A stretch of DNA of 64,000 bases from Vibrio fluminensis (lineage in GTDB: Bacteria; Pseudomonadota; Gammaproteobacteria; Enterobacterales; Vibrionaceae): assembly GCF_015278125.1 (NCBI RefSeq), contig NZ_JADILO010000005.1:62001-126000 (forward strand), given 5' to 3'. Positions 18,896-27,790 of the stretch are shown in pieces; positions within the stretch are counted from its first letter, which is position 1; every line of letters begins with the position of its first letter. The notes beneath the pieces were generated by a model. It ran no database searches, was not told the DNA's origin, and worked only from the letters and a program-made list of their open reading frames with translations. The translations under genes and the position numbers were made by a program.

Positions 18896-20578
18896 ATGGA
18901 AAGAGACTGCATGGAATTTGATGTGCTGATTGTTGGTGCCGGTCCCGCAGGGCTTTCGGCTGCGTGTAAGATCAAACAATTAGCCGTCGAGCAGCAGCAA
19001 GACATCTCGGTGTGTGTGGTAGAGAAGGGCTCGGAAGTTGGCGCTCATATCTTGTCTGGAGCACTGTTTGATACCACCAGCTTGGCAGAGCTGTTCCCGC
19101 AGTGGCAAAGCCTTGGGGCACCGTTACAAACGGCGGTGACTGAGGATAAAACTTGTTATCTCACTAGTGAAAACGACAGTTATGAATTGGCACCTTGGGC
19201 GGTACCCAAATCGCTGCATAACCATGATAACTATATAATAAGCCTAGGCAATTTGTGCCGCTGGTTAGCAGAGCAAGCAGAGTCGCTCGGTGTTGAGGTG
19301 TATGCGGGGTTTAGTGCCGCTCACCCCATTATTGATGATGGAAAAGTGAAGGGCGTGATCACCGGAGATATGGGGCTGGATAAGGCGGGGGATCCAAAAG
19401 CAAATTTTGAGCCTGGAATTGAACTTAGAGCCCAATTTACCTTGTTTGCAGAGGGCGCGCGCGGGCATTTGGGCAAGCAAATGATCAAACATTTTCAACT
19501 AGACTCTGAGCAAGTTGCACAGCATTACGCCATTGGATTTAAAGAGCTTTGGCAAGTGCCCTCTGAGCAGCATCAACCCGGTCTCGTGGTGCATGGCACT
19601 GGTTGGCCATTACAAAAAGAGGCGACAGGTGGCAGCTATCTTTATCATCTTGAGAACAACCAAGTGGCTGTTGGGTTGATTGTCGACCTGAACTACAGCA
19701 ATCCACACCTTAGTCCTTTCGAAGAATTTCAACGCCTTAAGCACCATCCACTATTTAGCCAATGCTTAAAAAATGGTAAACGAATAAGCTATGGGGCAAG
19801 GGCGATTACTAAAGGCGGTTACCACTCTTTACCCACTCAGCAGTTTGCTGGTGGCTTATTGATCGGCTGCGATGCAGGTACGCTCAACCCCGCGAAAATT
19901 AAAGGGACACACACCGCAATGAAGTCAGGTATGTTGGCTGCGGAATCGGTGGTTGAAGCGTTAGCGAATAAAATGGAAATGGCTGACTACCAGAAACATT
20001 TTGAGCAATCTTGGTTGTATGACGAACTCTATAAAGCAAGAAACTTCTCCCATGGCATTCATCGCTATGGCACATTAGGTGGGGGCGGTATTGCGTTACT
20101 TGAACAGAGCATTCTAAACGGTAACGCCCCGTGGAACATACGTTGCGACAGGCCTGACTATCAAACATTGATGTTGGCTAATTCCTCTCAAGTGATCGAA
20201 TATCCTAAACCAGACGGGTTACTCAGTTTTGATCGACTCTCATCGGTATTTCTCTCAAATATTTACCACGAAGAGAATCAACCTTGTCATTTACGCTTGC
20301 AGAGTGAGCGAATTCCAATCGAGCAGAACCTTGAATTGTATGCTGAACCTGCCCAGCGATATTGCCCTGCGGGAGTGTATGAAATTGTGCAAGATCAGCA
20401 GCAGACCACTCTAAACTCTGCGCCGAACTCCTCGTCGGAATCTAGGGCGCAACCCGTGTTGCAAATCAATGCGGCCAACTGCATTCACTGCAAGACCTGC
20501 GACATCAAAGATCCCAGTCAAAATATTGATTGGACACCGCCAGAAGGTGGGGGTGGACCAAACTATCCCAATATGTAG
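18896..20578 (+). CDS. electron transfer flavoprotein-ubiquinone oxidoreductase, copy 2
   Basis: This 560-residue protein, MERDCMEFDVLIVGAGPAGL at its start, is closely related to the copy at 9051-10709. It has the FAD site, KGSEVGAHILSGALF, and a C-terminal 4Fe-4S domain (RYCPAGVYEI; CIHCKTCDIKDP), ending PEGGGGPNYPNM. A polar insert of about 16 residues (Gln/Ser/Asn rich, about 504-519) precedes the cluster motif and is absent from copy 1. It is divergent from etfB-etfA across a LiuR-type site, so this copy is the one tied to branched-chain acyl-CoA oxidation. The ribosome site is AAGGAAAGAAACC before the ATG. Confidence 0.93.
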   Translation: MERDCMEFDVLIVGAGPAGLSAACKIKQLAVEQQQDISVCVVEKGSEVGAHILSGALFDTTSLAELFPQWQSLGAPLQTAVTEDKTCYLTSENDSYELAPWAVPKSLHNHDNYIISLGNLCRWLAEQAESLGVEVYAGFSAAHPIIDDGKVKGVITGDMGLDKAGDPKANFEPGIELRAQFTLFAEGARGHLGKQMIKHFQLDSEQVAQHYAIGFKELWQVPSEQHQPGLVVHGTGWPLQKEATGGSYLYHLENNQVAVGLIVDLNYSNPHLSPFEEFQRLKHHPLFSQCLKNGKRISYGARAITKGGYHSLPTQQFAGGLLIGCDAGTLNPAKIKGTHTAMKSGMLAAESVVEALANKMEMADYQKHFEQSWLYDELYKARNFSHGIHRYGTLGGGGIALLEQSILNGNAPWNIRCDRPDYQTLMLANSSQVIEYPKPDGLLSFDRLSSVFLSNIYHEENQPCHLRLQSERIPIEQNLELYAEPAQRYCPAGVYEIVQDQQQTTLNSAPNSSSESRAQPVLQINAANCIHCKTCDIKDPSQNIDWTPPEGGGGPNYPNM

Positions 20579-20700
20579 TTAAGTGAATAAACCTCTTATT
20601 AACTGTTAACATTTTATTTACCAAAAACTTGCGCTAGTTCAAATCTTTAATCAGGAACTGGTTTGCAACTTAACCATCGAGACACTATTCTGAATCTTAG

Positions 20701-20716
20701 TTGACGTTTACGTAAA
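20701..20716. promoter_or_regulatory. LiuR-type operator upstream of the Liv-type/acyl-CoA ligase operon
   Basis: TTGACGTTTACGTAAA, an excellent match to the sites beside liuR, lies 114 bp upstream of the first ATG of the transporter operon (20830). Confidence 0.75.
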
Positions 20717-20829
20717 CTGAATTAACAAGTTGATGCATAGGTTTTAAAGCTGTTGCCGGTATCAAAGTTAAGTTTGATTTCAAATAGTGGTTATAGAAAC
20801 GCACGAAACAAATGATAGGGAGATCAACT

Positions 20830-21630
20830 ATGGTATCGGAGACACCTCTATTGCAGGTAAACGATATTTCATTGGCTTTTGGTGGGGTTAAAGCGCTGAC
20901 CGATGTGAGCTTCCACGTGAATGAAAAGGAAATCTTTTCAATCATTGGGCCAAATGGCGCAGGCAAAACCTCAATGCTCAACTGCATTTCAGGGCGTTAT
21001 ACACCCAATAAAGGCTCAGTCGTTTTTTCTGGTAAAGATGTGACTAAGCGAACACCAAGCCAGCGAGCCCAACTCGGCATTGGGCGTACCTTCCAAAATC
21101 TTGCGCTGTTTTCTCATATGTCTGTGTTAGACAACATCATGGTCGGTCGTCATCACTTGCTTAAGAATAACTTTGTTACAGGTCCACTGTACTGGTTTTC
21201 CAATGCACAAAAAGAGGAGATGGCACACCGAAAATACGTAGAAGAAGTGATCGACTTTCTTGAAATTCAGCATATCCGCAAAGCAACAGCAGGCACGCTT
21301 TCCTATGGGTTGCGTAAACGAGTGGAATTGGCACGAGCCATCGCTCTCAAACCGAAATTGTTACTGCTTGATGAGCCAATGGCAGGCATGAACCTCGAAG
21401 AAAAAGAGGATATGGCGCGATTTATCATGGATCTCAATGAGGAGCTAGACATCACGATTATCATGATCGAACACGACATGGGGGTGGTGATGGATATCTC
21501 GAATCGTGTGTTAGTGCTGGATTTTGGTAAACACATCGCGATGGGTAATCCGGATCAGGTGATGGAAAACCCGCATGTGAAGAAAGCTTATCTAGGTGAA
21601 GAGATGCCAACATTAGAGGAGAGCGCGTAA
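20830..21630 (+). CDS. Liv-type ABC transporter ATP-binding protein (LivG-like)
   Basis: This 266-residue protein has a Walker A motif GPNGAGKTS, a signature-region variant LSYGLRKRVELARAIA and Walker B LLLLDEPMAGM. The spacing and the IGRTFQNLALF and LVLDFGKHIAMG stretches are typical of LivG/BraF ATPases of the hydrophobic amino acid uptake (HAAT) family. The start is the ATG at 20830 (GGGAG seven bases upstream) rather than 20812. It is the first gene of a tight operon with two permeases, a binding protein, a LivF-like ATPase and two acyl-CoA ligases. The ligand is unknown; the ligases argue for a carboxylic acid. Confidence 0.88.
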   Translation: MVSETPLLQVNDISLAFGGVKALTDVSFHVNEKEIFSIIGPNGAGKTSMLNCISGRYTPNKGSVVFSGKDVTKRTPSQRAQLGIGRTFQNLALFSHMSVLDNIMVGRHHLLKNNFVTGPLYWFSNAQKEEMAHRKYVEEVIDFLEIQHIRKATAGTLSYGLRKRVELARAIALKPKLLLLDEPMAGMNLEEKEDMARFIMDLNEELDITIIMIEHDMGVVMDISNRVLVLDFGKHIAMGNPDQVMENPHVKKAYLGEEMPTLEESA

Positions 21631-23582
21631 TGGTGCAGCAACGTAATGACTGGGCAGACATCGAGAACCTAGATACTTTCCCAAAAGTATTGCAGTTCAA
21701 CGCTCAATTTTGGCCTAACGATGTCGCCATGCGCGAGAAAGAGTTCGGTATTTGGCGTGAGTTCACCTGGCTAGATTACCAAAATCGCGTTAAGTGGATG
21801 GCGCTGGCTTTACAAGAGTTAGGTATCGGTGAAACCGACGTCGTAGGTCTGTTAGGGGACAATCGACCTGAATGGGTATGGGGAGAATTAGCCGCTCACG
21901 CGATCAAAGCCTATTCGCTGGGGATCTACCAAGACTCGATGCATGAAGAAGTGGCGTACCTAATTAACTACGCGAAAGCCAAAGTGGTCATTGCCGAAGA
22001 TGAAGAGCAATGTGACAAACTACTCGAATTAGGCGATGAGATTCCCAGTGTTGAGTTCATTGTTTATTGCGACCCTCGCGGCATGCGCAAGTATGATGAT
22101 CCGCGCTTAATTGATGTTGAAAAGCTCTATCAGCAAGGTCAAGCAATCGATCAAGCTCATCCGGATAGATACACTCAGCTAGTCGCAGCTACCAAAGGCG
22201 ACGATCTGTCGATTCTTTGTACCACCTCAGGGACGACGTCTAAACCGAAATTAGCGTTATTGCACAGCGGCACATTTCTCGACCATTGCGCGGCTTATCT
22301 GCGTGCTGATCCCCGTAGTCCGAGCGATAACTATGTTTCAGTACTGCCGTTACCTTGGATTATGGAACAAGTGTACGTGGTGGGTCAGGCGTTGGTGGCG
22401 CGTCAAATCGTAAATTTCGTCGAAGAGCAAGAGACCATGATGTCTGACTTGCGCGAAATCGGTCCTAGCTTTGTATTGTTAGCACCACGTGTATGGGAAA
22501 ACATCGTCGCTGACGTGTCTGCACGCATGATGGATTCCACCCCATTTAAGCAGAAGATGTATAACTGGGGCATGAAGCTTGCCAATCAAGCCCTTGAACA
22601 AGGCAAACGTTCTAAATTGGCGGAGTTTATTTTGCTGCGTGCACTGCGTGACCGCTTAGGTTTTTCCAACTTAACATCGGCGGCCACCGGCGGAGCGGCA
22701 ATGGGTCCCGATACCTTCCGCTATTTACAAGCGATTGGTGTGCCACTGAAACAACTCTATGGTCAGACCGAAATGTGCGGCGCTTACACGGTGCATCAAT
22801 CGGATGATGTGGACTATGACTCGGTTGGTGTCGCCTTTGATAATGCCGAAGTGAAAGTGATTAACCCAGACAGTAACGGTGTGGGGGAAATCATTGCGAA
22901 AAGCAGCGGCATGTTCACCGGTTATCTCAACAACATGGCGGCGTTTGAAGAAGATGTACGCGATGGTTGGATGCACACCGGTGATGCGGGCTACTTTAAA
23001 GAATCAGGCCATTTGGTGGTTATTGATCGCCTGAAAGATATGTCTGAAACCAGCCATGGTGACCGTTATTCTCCGCAGTTTATTGAAAATAAACTCAAGT
23101 TCTCGCCTTTTATTGCTGAAGCGGTGGTGCTGGGTAAACAGCGCCCTTGGTTGTCAGCCATCATCTGTATTCGCTATGCCATTGTGGCTAAGTGGGCAGA
23201 ACAAAAAGGTATCGCTTTTACCAACTATACCAACCTGTCTGCTCAGCCAGAGGTTTACCAGGCGATCCGCGAAGAAGTACTTAAGGTGAACGAGTCACTG
23301 CCTGATGCGCAAAAAATGAGTAAATTCATATTGTTATATAAAGAGTTAGATGCTGATGATGGTGAGCTAACTCGAACACGTAAAGTGCGCCGTGGTGTAG
23401 TAGCAGAGAAGTATGGCGACATTATCGAGACCATCTATAGCGATCAACCGAATGTCGATGTCGATACGGTGATCACTTATCAAGATGGCACTAAGACACG
23501 TATCAAAACTTCACTGGTAGTGGAAACATTGATCGAACACGAACCAGTTGCAGAGCAAAGCGAACAACGGAGGATCGCATAG
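21630..23582 (+). CDS. AMP-forming long-chain-type acyl-CoA synthetase
   Basis: This 650-residue protein has the AMP-binding motif LCTTSGTTSKPKLALLHSG, the later motif GWMHTGDAGYFKESGHLVVI and a C-terminal TRTRKVRRGVV with the catalytic lysine. It resembles the FadD15-type long-chain ligases commonly found in Liv-type operons. It would activate the imported carboxylate to its CoA ester on the cytoplasmic side. Start and stop codons overlap with the neighbours by one base (TAATG before it, TAGTG after it), giving strong translational coupling within the transporter operon. The true chain-length preference cannot be read from sequence. Confidence 0.85.
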   Translation: MVQQRNDWADIENLDTFPKVLQFNAQFWPNDVAMREKEFGIWREFTWLDYQNRVKWMALALQELGIGETDVVGLLGDNRPEWVWGELAAHAIKAYSLGIYQDSMHEEVAYLINYAKAKVVIAEDEEQCDKLLELGDEIPSVEFIVYCDPRGMRKYDDPRLIDVEKLYQQGQAIDQAHPDRYTQLVAATKGDDLSILCTTSGTTSKPKLALLHSGTFLDHCAAYLRADPRSPSDNYVSVLPLPWIMEQVYVVGQALVARQIVNFVEEQETMMSDLREIGPSFVLLAPRVWENIVADVSARMMDSTPFKQKMYNWGMKLANQALEQGKRSKLAEFILLRALRDRLGFSNLTSAATGGAAMGPDTFRYLQAIGVPLKQLYGQTEMCGAYTVHQSDDVDYDSVGVAFDNAEVKVINPDSNGVGEIIAKSSGMFTGYLNNMAAFEEDVRDGWMHTGDAGYFKESGHLVVIDRLKDMSETSHGDRYSPQFIENKLKFSPFIAEAVVLGKQRPWLSAIICIRYAIVAKWAEQKGIAFTNYTNLSAQPEVYQAIREEVLKVNESLPDAQKMSKFILLYKELDADDGELTRTRKVRRGVVAEKYGDIIETIYSDQPNVDVDTVITYQDGTKTRIKTSLVVETLIEHEPVAEQSEQRRIA

Positions 23583-24475
23583 TGAATACGGACTTATTAT
23601 TACAGCTCGTCATTAATGGCGTGATAGTTGGCATGTTATACGGTGTGGTCGCCATGTGTTTTGTGTTGATTTATAAGTCAACGCAAGTGGTGAACTTTGC
23701 GCAAGGTGAGTTTCTACTGATTGGTGCATGGGTGTGTTGGGCCGCATTAGTGCACTTGCAGCTACCTTTCTTTCTCGGCTTCTTGCTCACCTTAGCGTTT
23801 ATGACCGTATTTGGTATTGCGGTGCAAACCATTGTTTTACGGCCGTTAATTGGCGAGCCAATTATCTCGGTCATCATGGTCACCATCGGTTTGTCGATGT
23901 TCTTCCAAGCTTTGATGAAGTGGATCTTCGGCGTTTCAGCGGTTTCCTACCCGCAAGTATTTGAAACCAATGTGGTGAACATTGGCGGCCTGAACGTCGA
24001 GTTTGCTTACATCCTGAGTTTGATCTTCTCCGTGATCATCATGGGCGCTTTCTATTGGTTCTTTAAGTTCAGCAAGATGGGTTTGGCAATGCGCGCAACT
24101 GCGTTTAACCAGCAAGTTGCTCAAAGCCTTGGTATTTCAATTAAAAAGGTGTTTGCGATTAGTTGGGCGATTTCCGCCATGGTTTCAGCAACGGCAGGCA
24201 TTGTTATCGGTATCGTTAACGGGGTATCAGACGCGCTGTCGATTATTGGCATTAAGGTGTTCCCTGCGGTGATTTTAGGAGGTTTAGATTCGGTGGTAGG
24301 GGCGATAGTTGGCGGTATTACTATCGGCTTATTGGAGAACCTCGCCGAGTTTGTTGATAGCCAATATCTGCAAGTGGGCAACCTATACAACATTGCACCA
24401 TTTTATGTGCTGCTAATCATCCTTGCCTTCAAGCCATATGGTCTGTTTGGTACGAAAGACATCGAGCGTATTTAA
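23582..24475 (+). CDS. Liv-type ABC transporter permease (LivH-like)
   Basis: This 297-residue, strongly hydrophobic protein has about eight membrane segments and typical LivH sequence: LINGVIVGMLYGVVAM-type N-terminus, STQVVNFAQGEFLLIGAW, and VFPAVILGGLDSVVGAIVGG near the end. It starts at GTG (23582), overlapping the ligase stop by one base, with CGGAGG upstream. It forms the inner-membrane channel with the LivM-like protein encoded next. Confidence 0.9.
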   Translation: MNTDLLLQLVINGVIVGMLYGVVAMCFVLIYKSTQVVNFAQGEFLLIGAWVCWAALVHLQLPFFLGFLLTLAFMTVFGIAVQTIVLRPLIGEPIISVIMVTIGLSMFFQALMKWIFGVSAVSYPQVFETNVVNIGGLNVEFAYILSLIFSVIIMGAFYWFFKFSKMGLAMRATAFNQQVAQSLGISIKKVFAISWAISAMVSATAGIVIGIVNGVSDALSIIGIKVFPAVILGGLDSVVGAIVGGITIGLLENLAEFVDSQYLQVGNLYNIAPFYVLLIILAFKPYGLFGTKDIERI

Positions 24476-24486
24476 GGAGAAACAAT

Positions 24487-25554
24487 ATGGCTCATGTAAG
24501 TATGCGTCCGTGTGGTGATTTTCGTACCACATACAAAAGTGATACCCCAATTTTTGAAACTAAAACCATCCGTTCACTCGCGGTGGCGGGTTTAATCGCG
24601 ATGTTGGCTGCACCGCTGGTTTTAGATATCTACTTTTTAAACTTGTTTATTCAGATCGCTTACCTAGGGATCGCGGCACTAGGGCTTAACATTTTGGTTG
24701 GCTTTACCGGGCAGATTTCACTCGGTCATGGCGCGTTTTTTGGCTTTGGCGCATTTGCTTCAGCTTGGCTAAATAATCAGTTCAATATTCCTGTGGTGTT
24801 GGCGATTCCTCTGGCGGGTTATTTAACCATGATTGTCGGCATGCTATTTGGTTTGCCTGCCGCGCGAATCAAAGGGCTTTACCTAGCTATTGCGACTTTA
24901 GCTGCGCAGTTTATTTTGGAAGATTTCTTTGCTCGCGCAGAATGGTTTAGTGGCGGCTCTTATGGGGCGAGTGCCAATCCGGTCAATCTGTTTGGCTATG
25001 AGTTCTACAGTGATGAAAGCTTCTTCTATATCGCGCTGTTTGCGTTGGTATTCATGTATATGTGGGCAGCCAACCTGATCCGTTCTCGTGATGGTCGAGC
25101 CTTTGTCTCGGTGCGCGATCACTATCTGTCTGCCGAGATCATGGGCATCAATTTAACCAAGTATCGTCTGTTATCGTTTGGTATTTGTGCCTTTTATGCG
25201 GGTATTGGTGGTGCGCTGTATGGTCACTACTTAGGTTTTGTATCGGCAGAGGGCTTTACCATCATGATGTCGATACAGTTTCTCGCGATGATCATTATCG
25301 GTGGGTTGGGCTCAGTGAAAGGAACCCTAATGGGGACTATCTTTATCGTCCTCCTGCCAGAACTATTAGAGTTTAGTGTTGCTGGATTGTCGGTTTTTGG
25401 CACTTCAACCTCGTTTACTGACGGTCTGGCGTATATCAAAGAAATGGCTGTCGGACTGGTAATTATGCTGTTCCTTATTTTCGAACCTCAGGGTCTCGCG
25501 CATCGCTGGCAGCAGATTCGAGCATATTGGAAACATTATCCGTTCTCTTATTAA
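24487..25554 (+). CDS. Liv-type ABC transporter permease (LivM-like)
   Basis: This 355-residue protein has about nine to ten membrane segments and LivM family sequence: [43 protein letters not shown] and [16 protein letters not shown]. The roughly 30-residue N-terminal cytoplasmic extension before the first membrane segment is common in this subtype. AAGGAG precedes the ATG at proper spacing, 11 bp after the LivH-like stop. It completes the translocation pore. Confidence 0.9.
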   Translation: MAHVSMRPCGDFRTTYKSDTPIFETKTIRSLAVAGLIAMLAAPLVLDIYFLNLFIQIAYLGIAALGLNILVGFTGQISLGHGAFFGFGAFASAWLNNQFNIPVVLAIPLAGYLTMIVGMLFGLPAARIKGLYLAIATLAAQFILEDFFARAEWFSGGSYGASANPVNLFGYEFYSDESFFYIALFALVFMYMWAANLIRSRDGRAFVSVRDHYLSAEIMGINLTKYRLLSFGICAFYAGIGGALYGHYLGFVSAEGFTIMMSIQFLAMIIIGGLGSVKGTLMGTIFIVLLPELLEFSVAGLSVFGTSTSFTDGLAYIKEMAVGLVIMLFLIFEPQGLAHRWQQIRAYWKHYPFSY

Positions 25555-25585
25555 TCAACATCAGAAAGCAGTTCACGTGTGATAC

Positions 25586-25618
25586 CCAAACTTGGCGTGT
25601 TGGCCACGCCGAGTTTGG
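25586..25618 (+). promoter_or_regulatory. intercistronic hairpin before the binding-protein gene
   Basis: CCAAACTTGGCGTG (25586-25599) pairs with CACGCCGAGTTTGG (25605-25618) with one G-T wobble across a five-base loop. No T-run follows, so it is more likely an mRNA processing or stabilising element, raising binding-protein expression, than a terminator. Confidence 0.55.
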
Positions 25619-25657
25619 CATGTGCGTAAATAACCTAAATAACAAGGATTACGAGTT

Positions 25658-26902
25658 ATGAACAAAGGATATCTAGCAACAACGTTGGTGCTATCTTCAA
25701 CGCTATGTACGGCGACAGTACAAGCGCAAGATTCGGTATTTGTTGGACACTTGGTGGATTTTTCAGGTCCGACGGCTTACGTAAGCAAACCTTATGGTTC
25801 AGGGGTACGAGATGCGTTGAAATGGATCAATGCTAATGGCGGCATCGATGGCACAGAGCTTGAGTTTGAAACTGTTGATATGGCTTACAAAGTGCCAGTT
25901 GCCATTTCAAACTATAAGCGTTGGGTAGCGCGTAAAAACATGGTTGCGATGCAGGGTTGGGGCACTGCCGATACGGAGGCGCTGATCTCGTTCGTCACCA
26001 AAGACAAAGTGCCGGTATTCTCCGCCTCTTACTCGGGTCACTTAACCGATCCTACGGGTAAAAACCCAAAAACAGCCAAGCCTGCTCCTTACAACTTCTT
26101 CTACGGCGCTTCTTACTCCGATGCGTGTCGCGCCTTAGTTAAATGGGCCAAGGATGATTGGGATGCCAAAGGCAATAGCGGAGCGCCGAAGTTTACCCAT
26201 ATTGGTGATAACCACCCATTCCCGAATGCACCGAAAAAAGCTTGTGCTGAATACGCAGAAGAGTTGGGCTTTGAGGTTCAAAACCCAGTGGTGGTTTCCC
26301 TTAAACCAGGTGATTTTAAGGCGCAATGTCTATCGCTAAAAGAGTCGGGTACGAACTATGGTTACATTGCCAACTTAGGTGGCTCGGTGATTTCATTGGT
26401 TAAATCGTGTAATACCGTTGGCACTGACTTCCAATATATGGCGAATATTTGGGGCGGTGATAAACCTGTGATTGAGGCTGCCGGCGATGGACTGAAAGAC
26501 TATGTCTTCCCGGGTATGACAGCATTCTGGGGTGATGACAGTGAAGGGATGAAGCTGGTGCAAGAGATTTCAGCTCAGTCGTCAAGCGATCCAGAACAGT
26601 TTAGAACCCACCACTATATTCGCGGGGTATGCTCGGCGTTTTACATGAAAGAAGCCATGGAGTGGGCAAAAGCGAACGGTGGCATCACCGGTGAAAACAT
26701 TAAGAAAGGCATGTATGTGCGCGATAACTGGGTACCGCAAGGCTTAGAAGGCGTGTGTATTCCGGCTAATTGGCAGCAAGATGATCACCGTGGTACGACA
26801 ACGGTCAATGTGTTTATGGGTAATAACCAAGGCGGTAAGGTCGATATCAATAAAGTTGCAGAGGTGACATTGTCACGCCGTGACGATTGGCTAGGTTACT
26901 AA
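25658..26902 (+). CDS. Liv-type ABC transporter periplasmic substrate-binding protein
   Basis: This 414-residue protein has a cleavable signal peptide of about 23 residues (ending TVQAQD) and the type I periplasmic-binding fold of LivK-like proteins: FVGHLVDFSGPTAYVSKPYG, INANGGIDG near residue 70, and YKRWVARKNMVAMQGWGTAD. It captures the ligand for the two permeases encoded upstream. The HAAT binding-protein subtype found with acyl-CoA ligases is usually not specific for leucine, so an aromatic or branched carboxylate is possible (inference). The gene follows a strong intercistronic hairpin and has AAGGAT as ribosome site. Confidence 0.87.
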   Translation: MNKGYLATTLVLSSTLCTATVQAQDSVFVGHLVDFSGPTAYVSKPYGSGVRDALKWINANGGIDGTELEFETVDMAYKVPVAISNYKRWVARKNMVAMQGWGTADTEALISFVTKDKVPVFSASYSGHLTDPTGKNPKTAKPAPYNFFYGASYSDACRALVKWAKDDWDAKGNSGAPKFTHIGDNHPFPNAPKKACAEYAEELGFEVQNPVVVSLKPGDFKAQCLSLKESGTNYGYIANLGGSVISLVKSCNTVGTDFQYMANIWGGDKPVIEAAGDGLKDYVFPGMTAFWGDDSEGMKLVQEISAQSSSDPEQFRTHHYIRGVCSAFYMKEAMEWAKANGGITGENIKKGMYVRDNWVPQGLEGVCIPANWQQDDHRGTTTVNVFMGNNQGGKVDINKVAEVTLSRRDDWLGY

Positions 26903-26959
26903 CGTTTAAGGATGATTGATTAGATGAGGGGTAACCCTCATCTTGCAAGGAGCAGCTTA

Positions 26960-27781
26960 ATGAGTGAATTAGCAAAACAGCTAGAACCGGAAGAAATCCT
27001 GTTGTCTGTAAACAACATCGAAGTGGTGTATGACGAAGTGATTCTGGTTTTACGCGGCGTGAGCCTAGAAGTTCCCAAAGGAAAAATCGTAACTCTACTT
27101 GGCGCCAACGGGGCAGGTAAGTCCACGACCTTAAAAGCGATTTCAGGTTTGCTAAAAACTGAAGATGGTGAAGTTACCCGAGGTGAAATTACCTTTATGG
27201 GTGAGCGCATTGATACCAAAAGCCCTGAAGAGATTGTCCGCTCAGGGATCTTTCAGGTGATGGAGGGGCGTCGTATCGTTGAAGATATGACGGTTATCGA
27301 AAACTTGCGTTTAGGTGCTTACACCCGAACAGACAATGAAGTCGAGCAAGACATTGAAATGGTGTTTAACTATTTTCCGCGCCTAAAAGAGCGCACGGGG
27401 CTTGCCGGTTATCTCTCGGGTGGTGAGCAGCAGATGTTGGCAATTGGACGGGCATTAATGGCGCGCCCAAAAATGATATTGCTGGATGAGCCTTCAATGG
27501 GATTATCGCCGCTGCTGGTAAAAGAAGTCTTTGGCATCATTGATAAGATCAACAAAGAACATGGTATTACCATGCTGCTGGTGGAACAAAACGCTAACTT
27601 TGCCCTGCAGGCTGCGGATTATGGTTACATCATGGAGTCTGGCAAGATCGTGCTTGATGGATCTAAACACGCGCTACTTAACAATGAAGACGTTAAAGAG
27701 TTTTATCTTGGCGGTGGTGAAGGTGAGCGCAAAAGTTTTAAAAACCTCAAGTCTTATAAACGTCGTAAGCGTTGGCTATAA
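26960..27781 (+). CDS. Liv-type ABC transporter ATP-binding protein (LivF-like)
   Basis: This 273-residue ATPase has Walker A GANGAGKST, signature LSGGEQQMLAIGRAL and Walker B MILLDEPSMGLSP, with the switch segment MLLVEQNANFAL typical of LivF. The C-terminus carries a basic tail (KRRKRWL). The ATG at 26960 is chosen because AAGGAG lies seven to eight bases upstream; the frame also opens at 26924. It follows the binding protein and precedes the second ligase by nine bases. Confidence 0.9.
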   Translation: MSELAKQLEPEEILLSVNNIEVVYDEVILVLRGVSLEVPKGKIVTLLGANGAGKSTTLKAISGLLKTEDGEVTRGEITFMGERIDTKSPEEIVRSGIFQVMEGRRIVEDMTVIENLRLGAYTRTDNEVEQDIEMVFNYFPRLKERTGLAGYLSGGEQQMLAIGRALMARPKMILLDEPSMGLSPLLVKEVFGIIDKINKEHGITMLLVEQNANFALQAADYGYIMESGKIVLDGSKHALLNNEDVKEFYLGGGEGERKSFKNLKSYKRRKRWL

Positions 27782-27790
27782 GGAGCGGTG

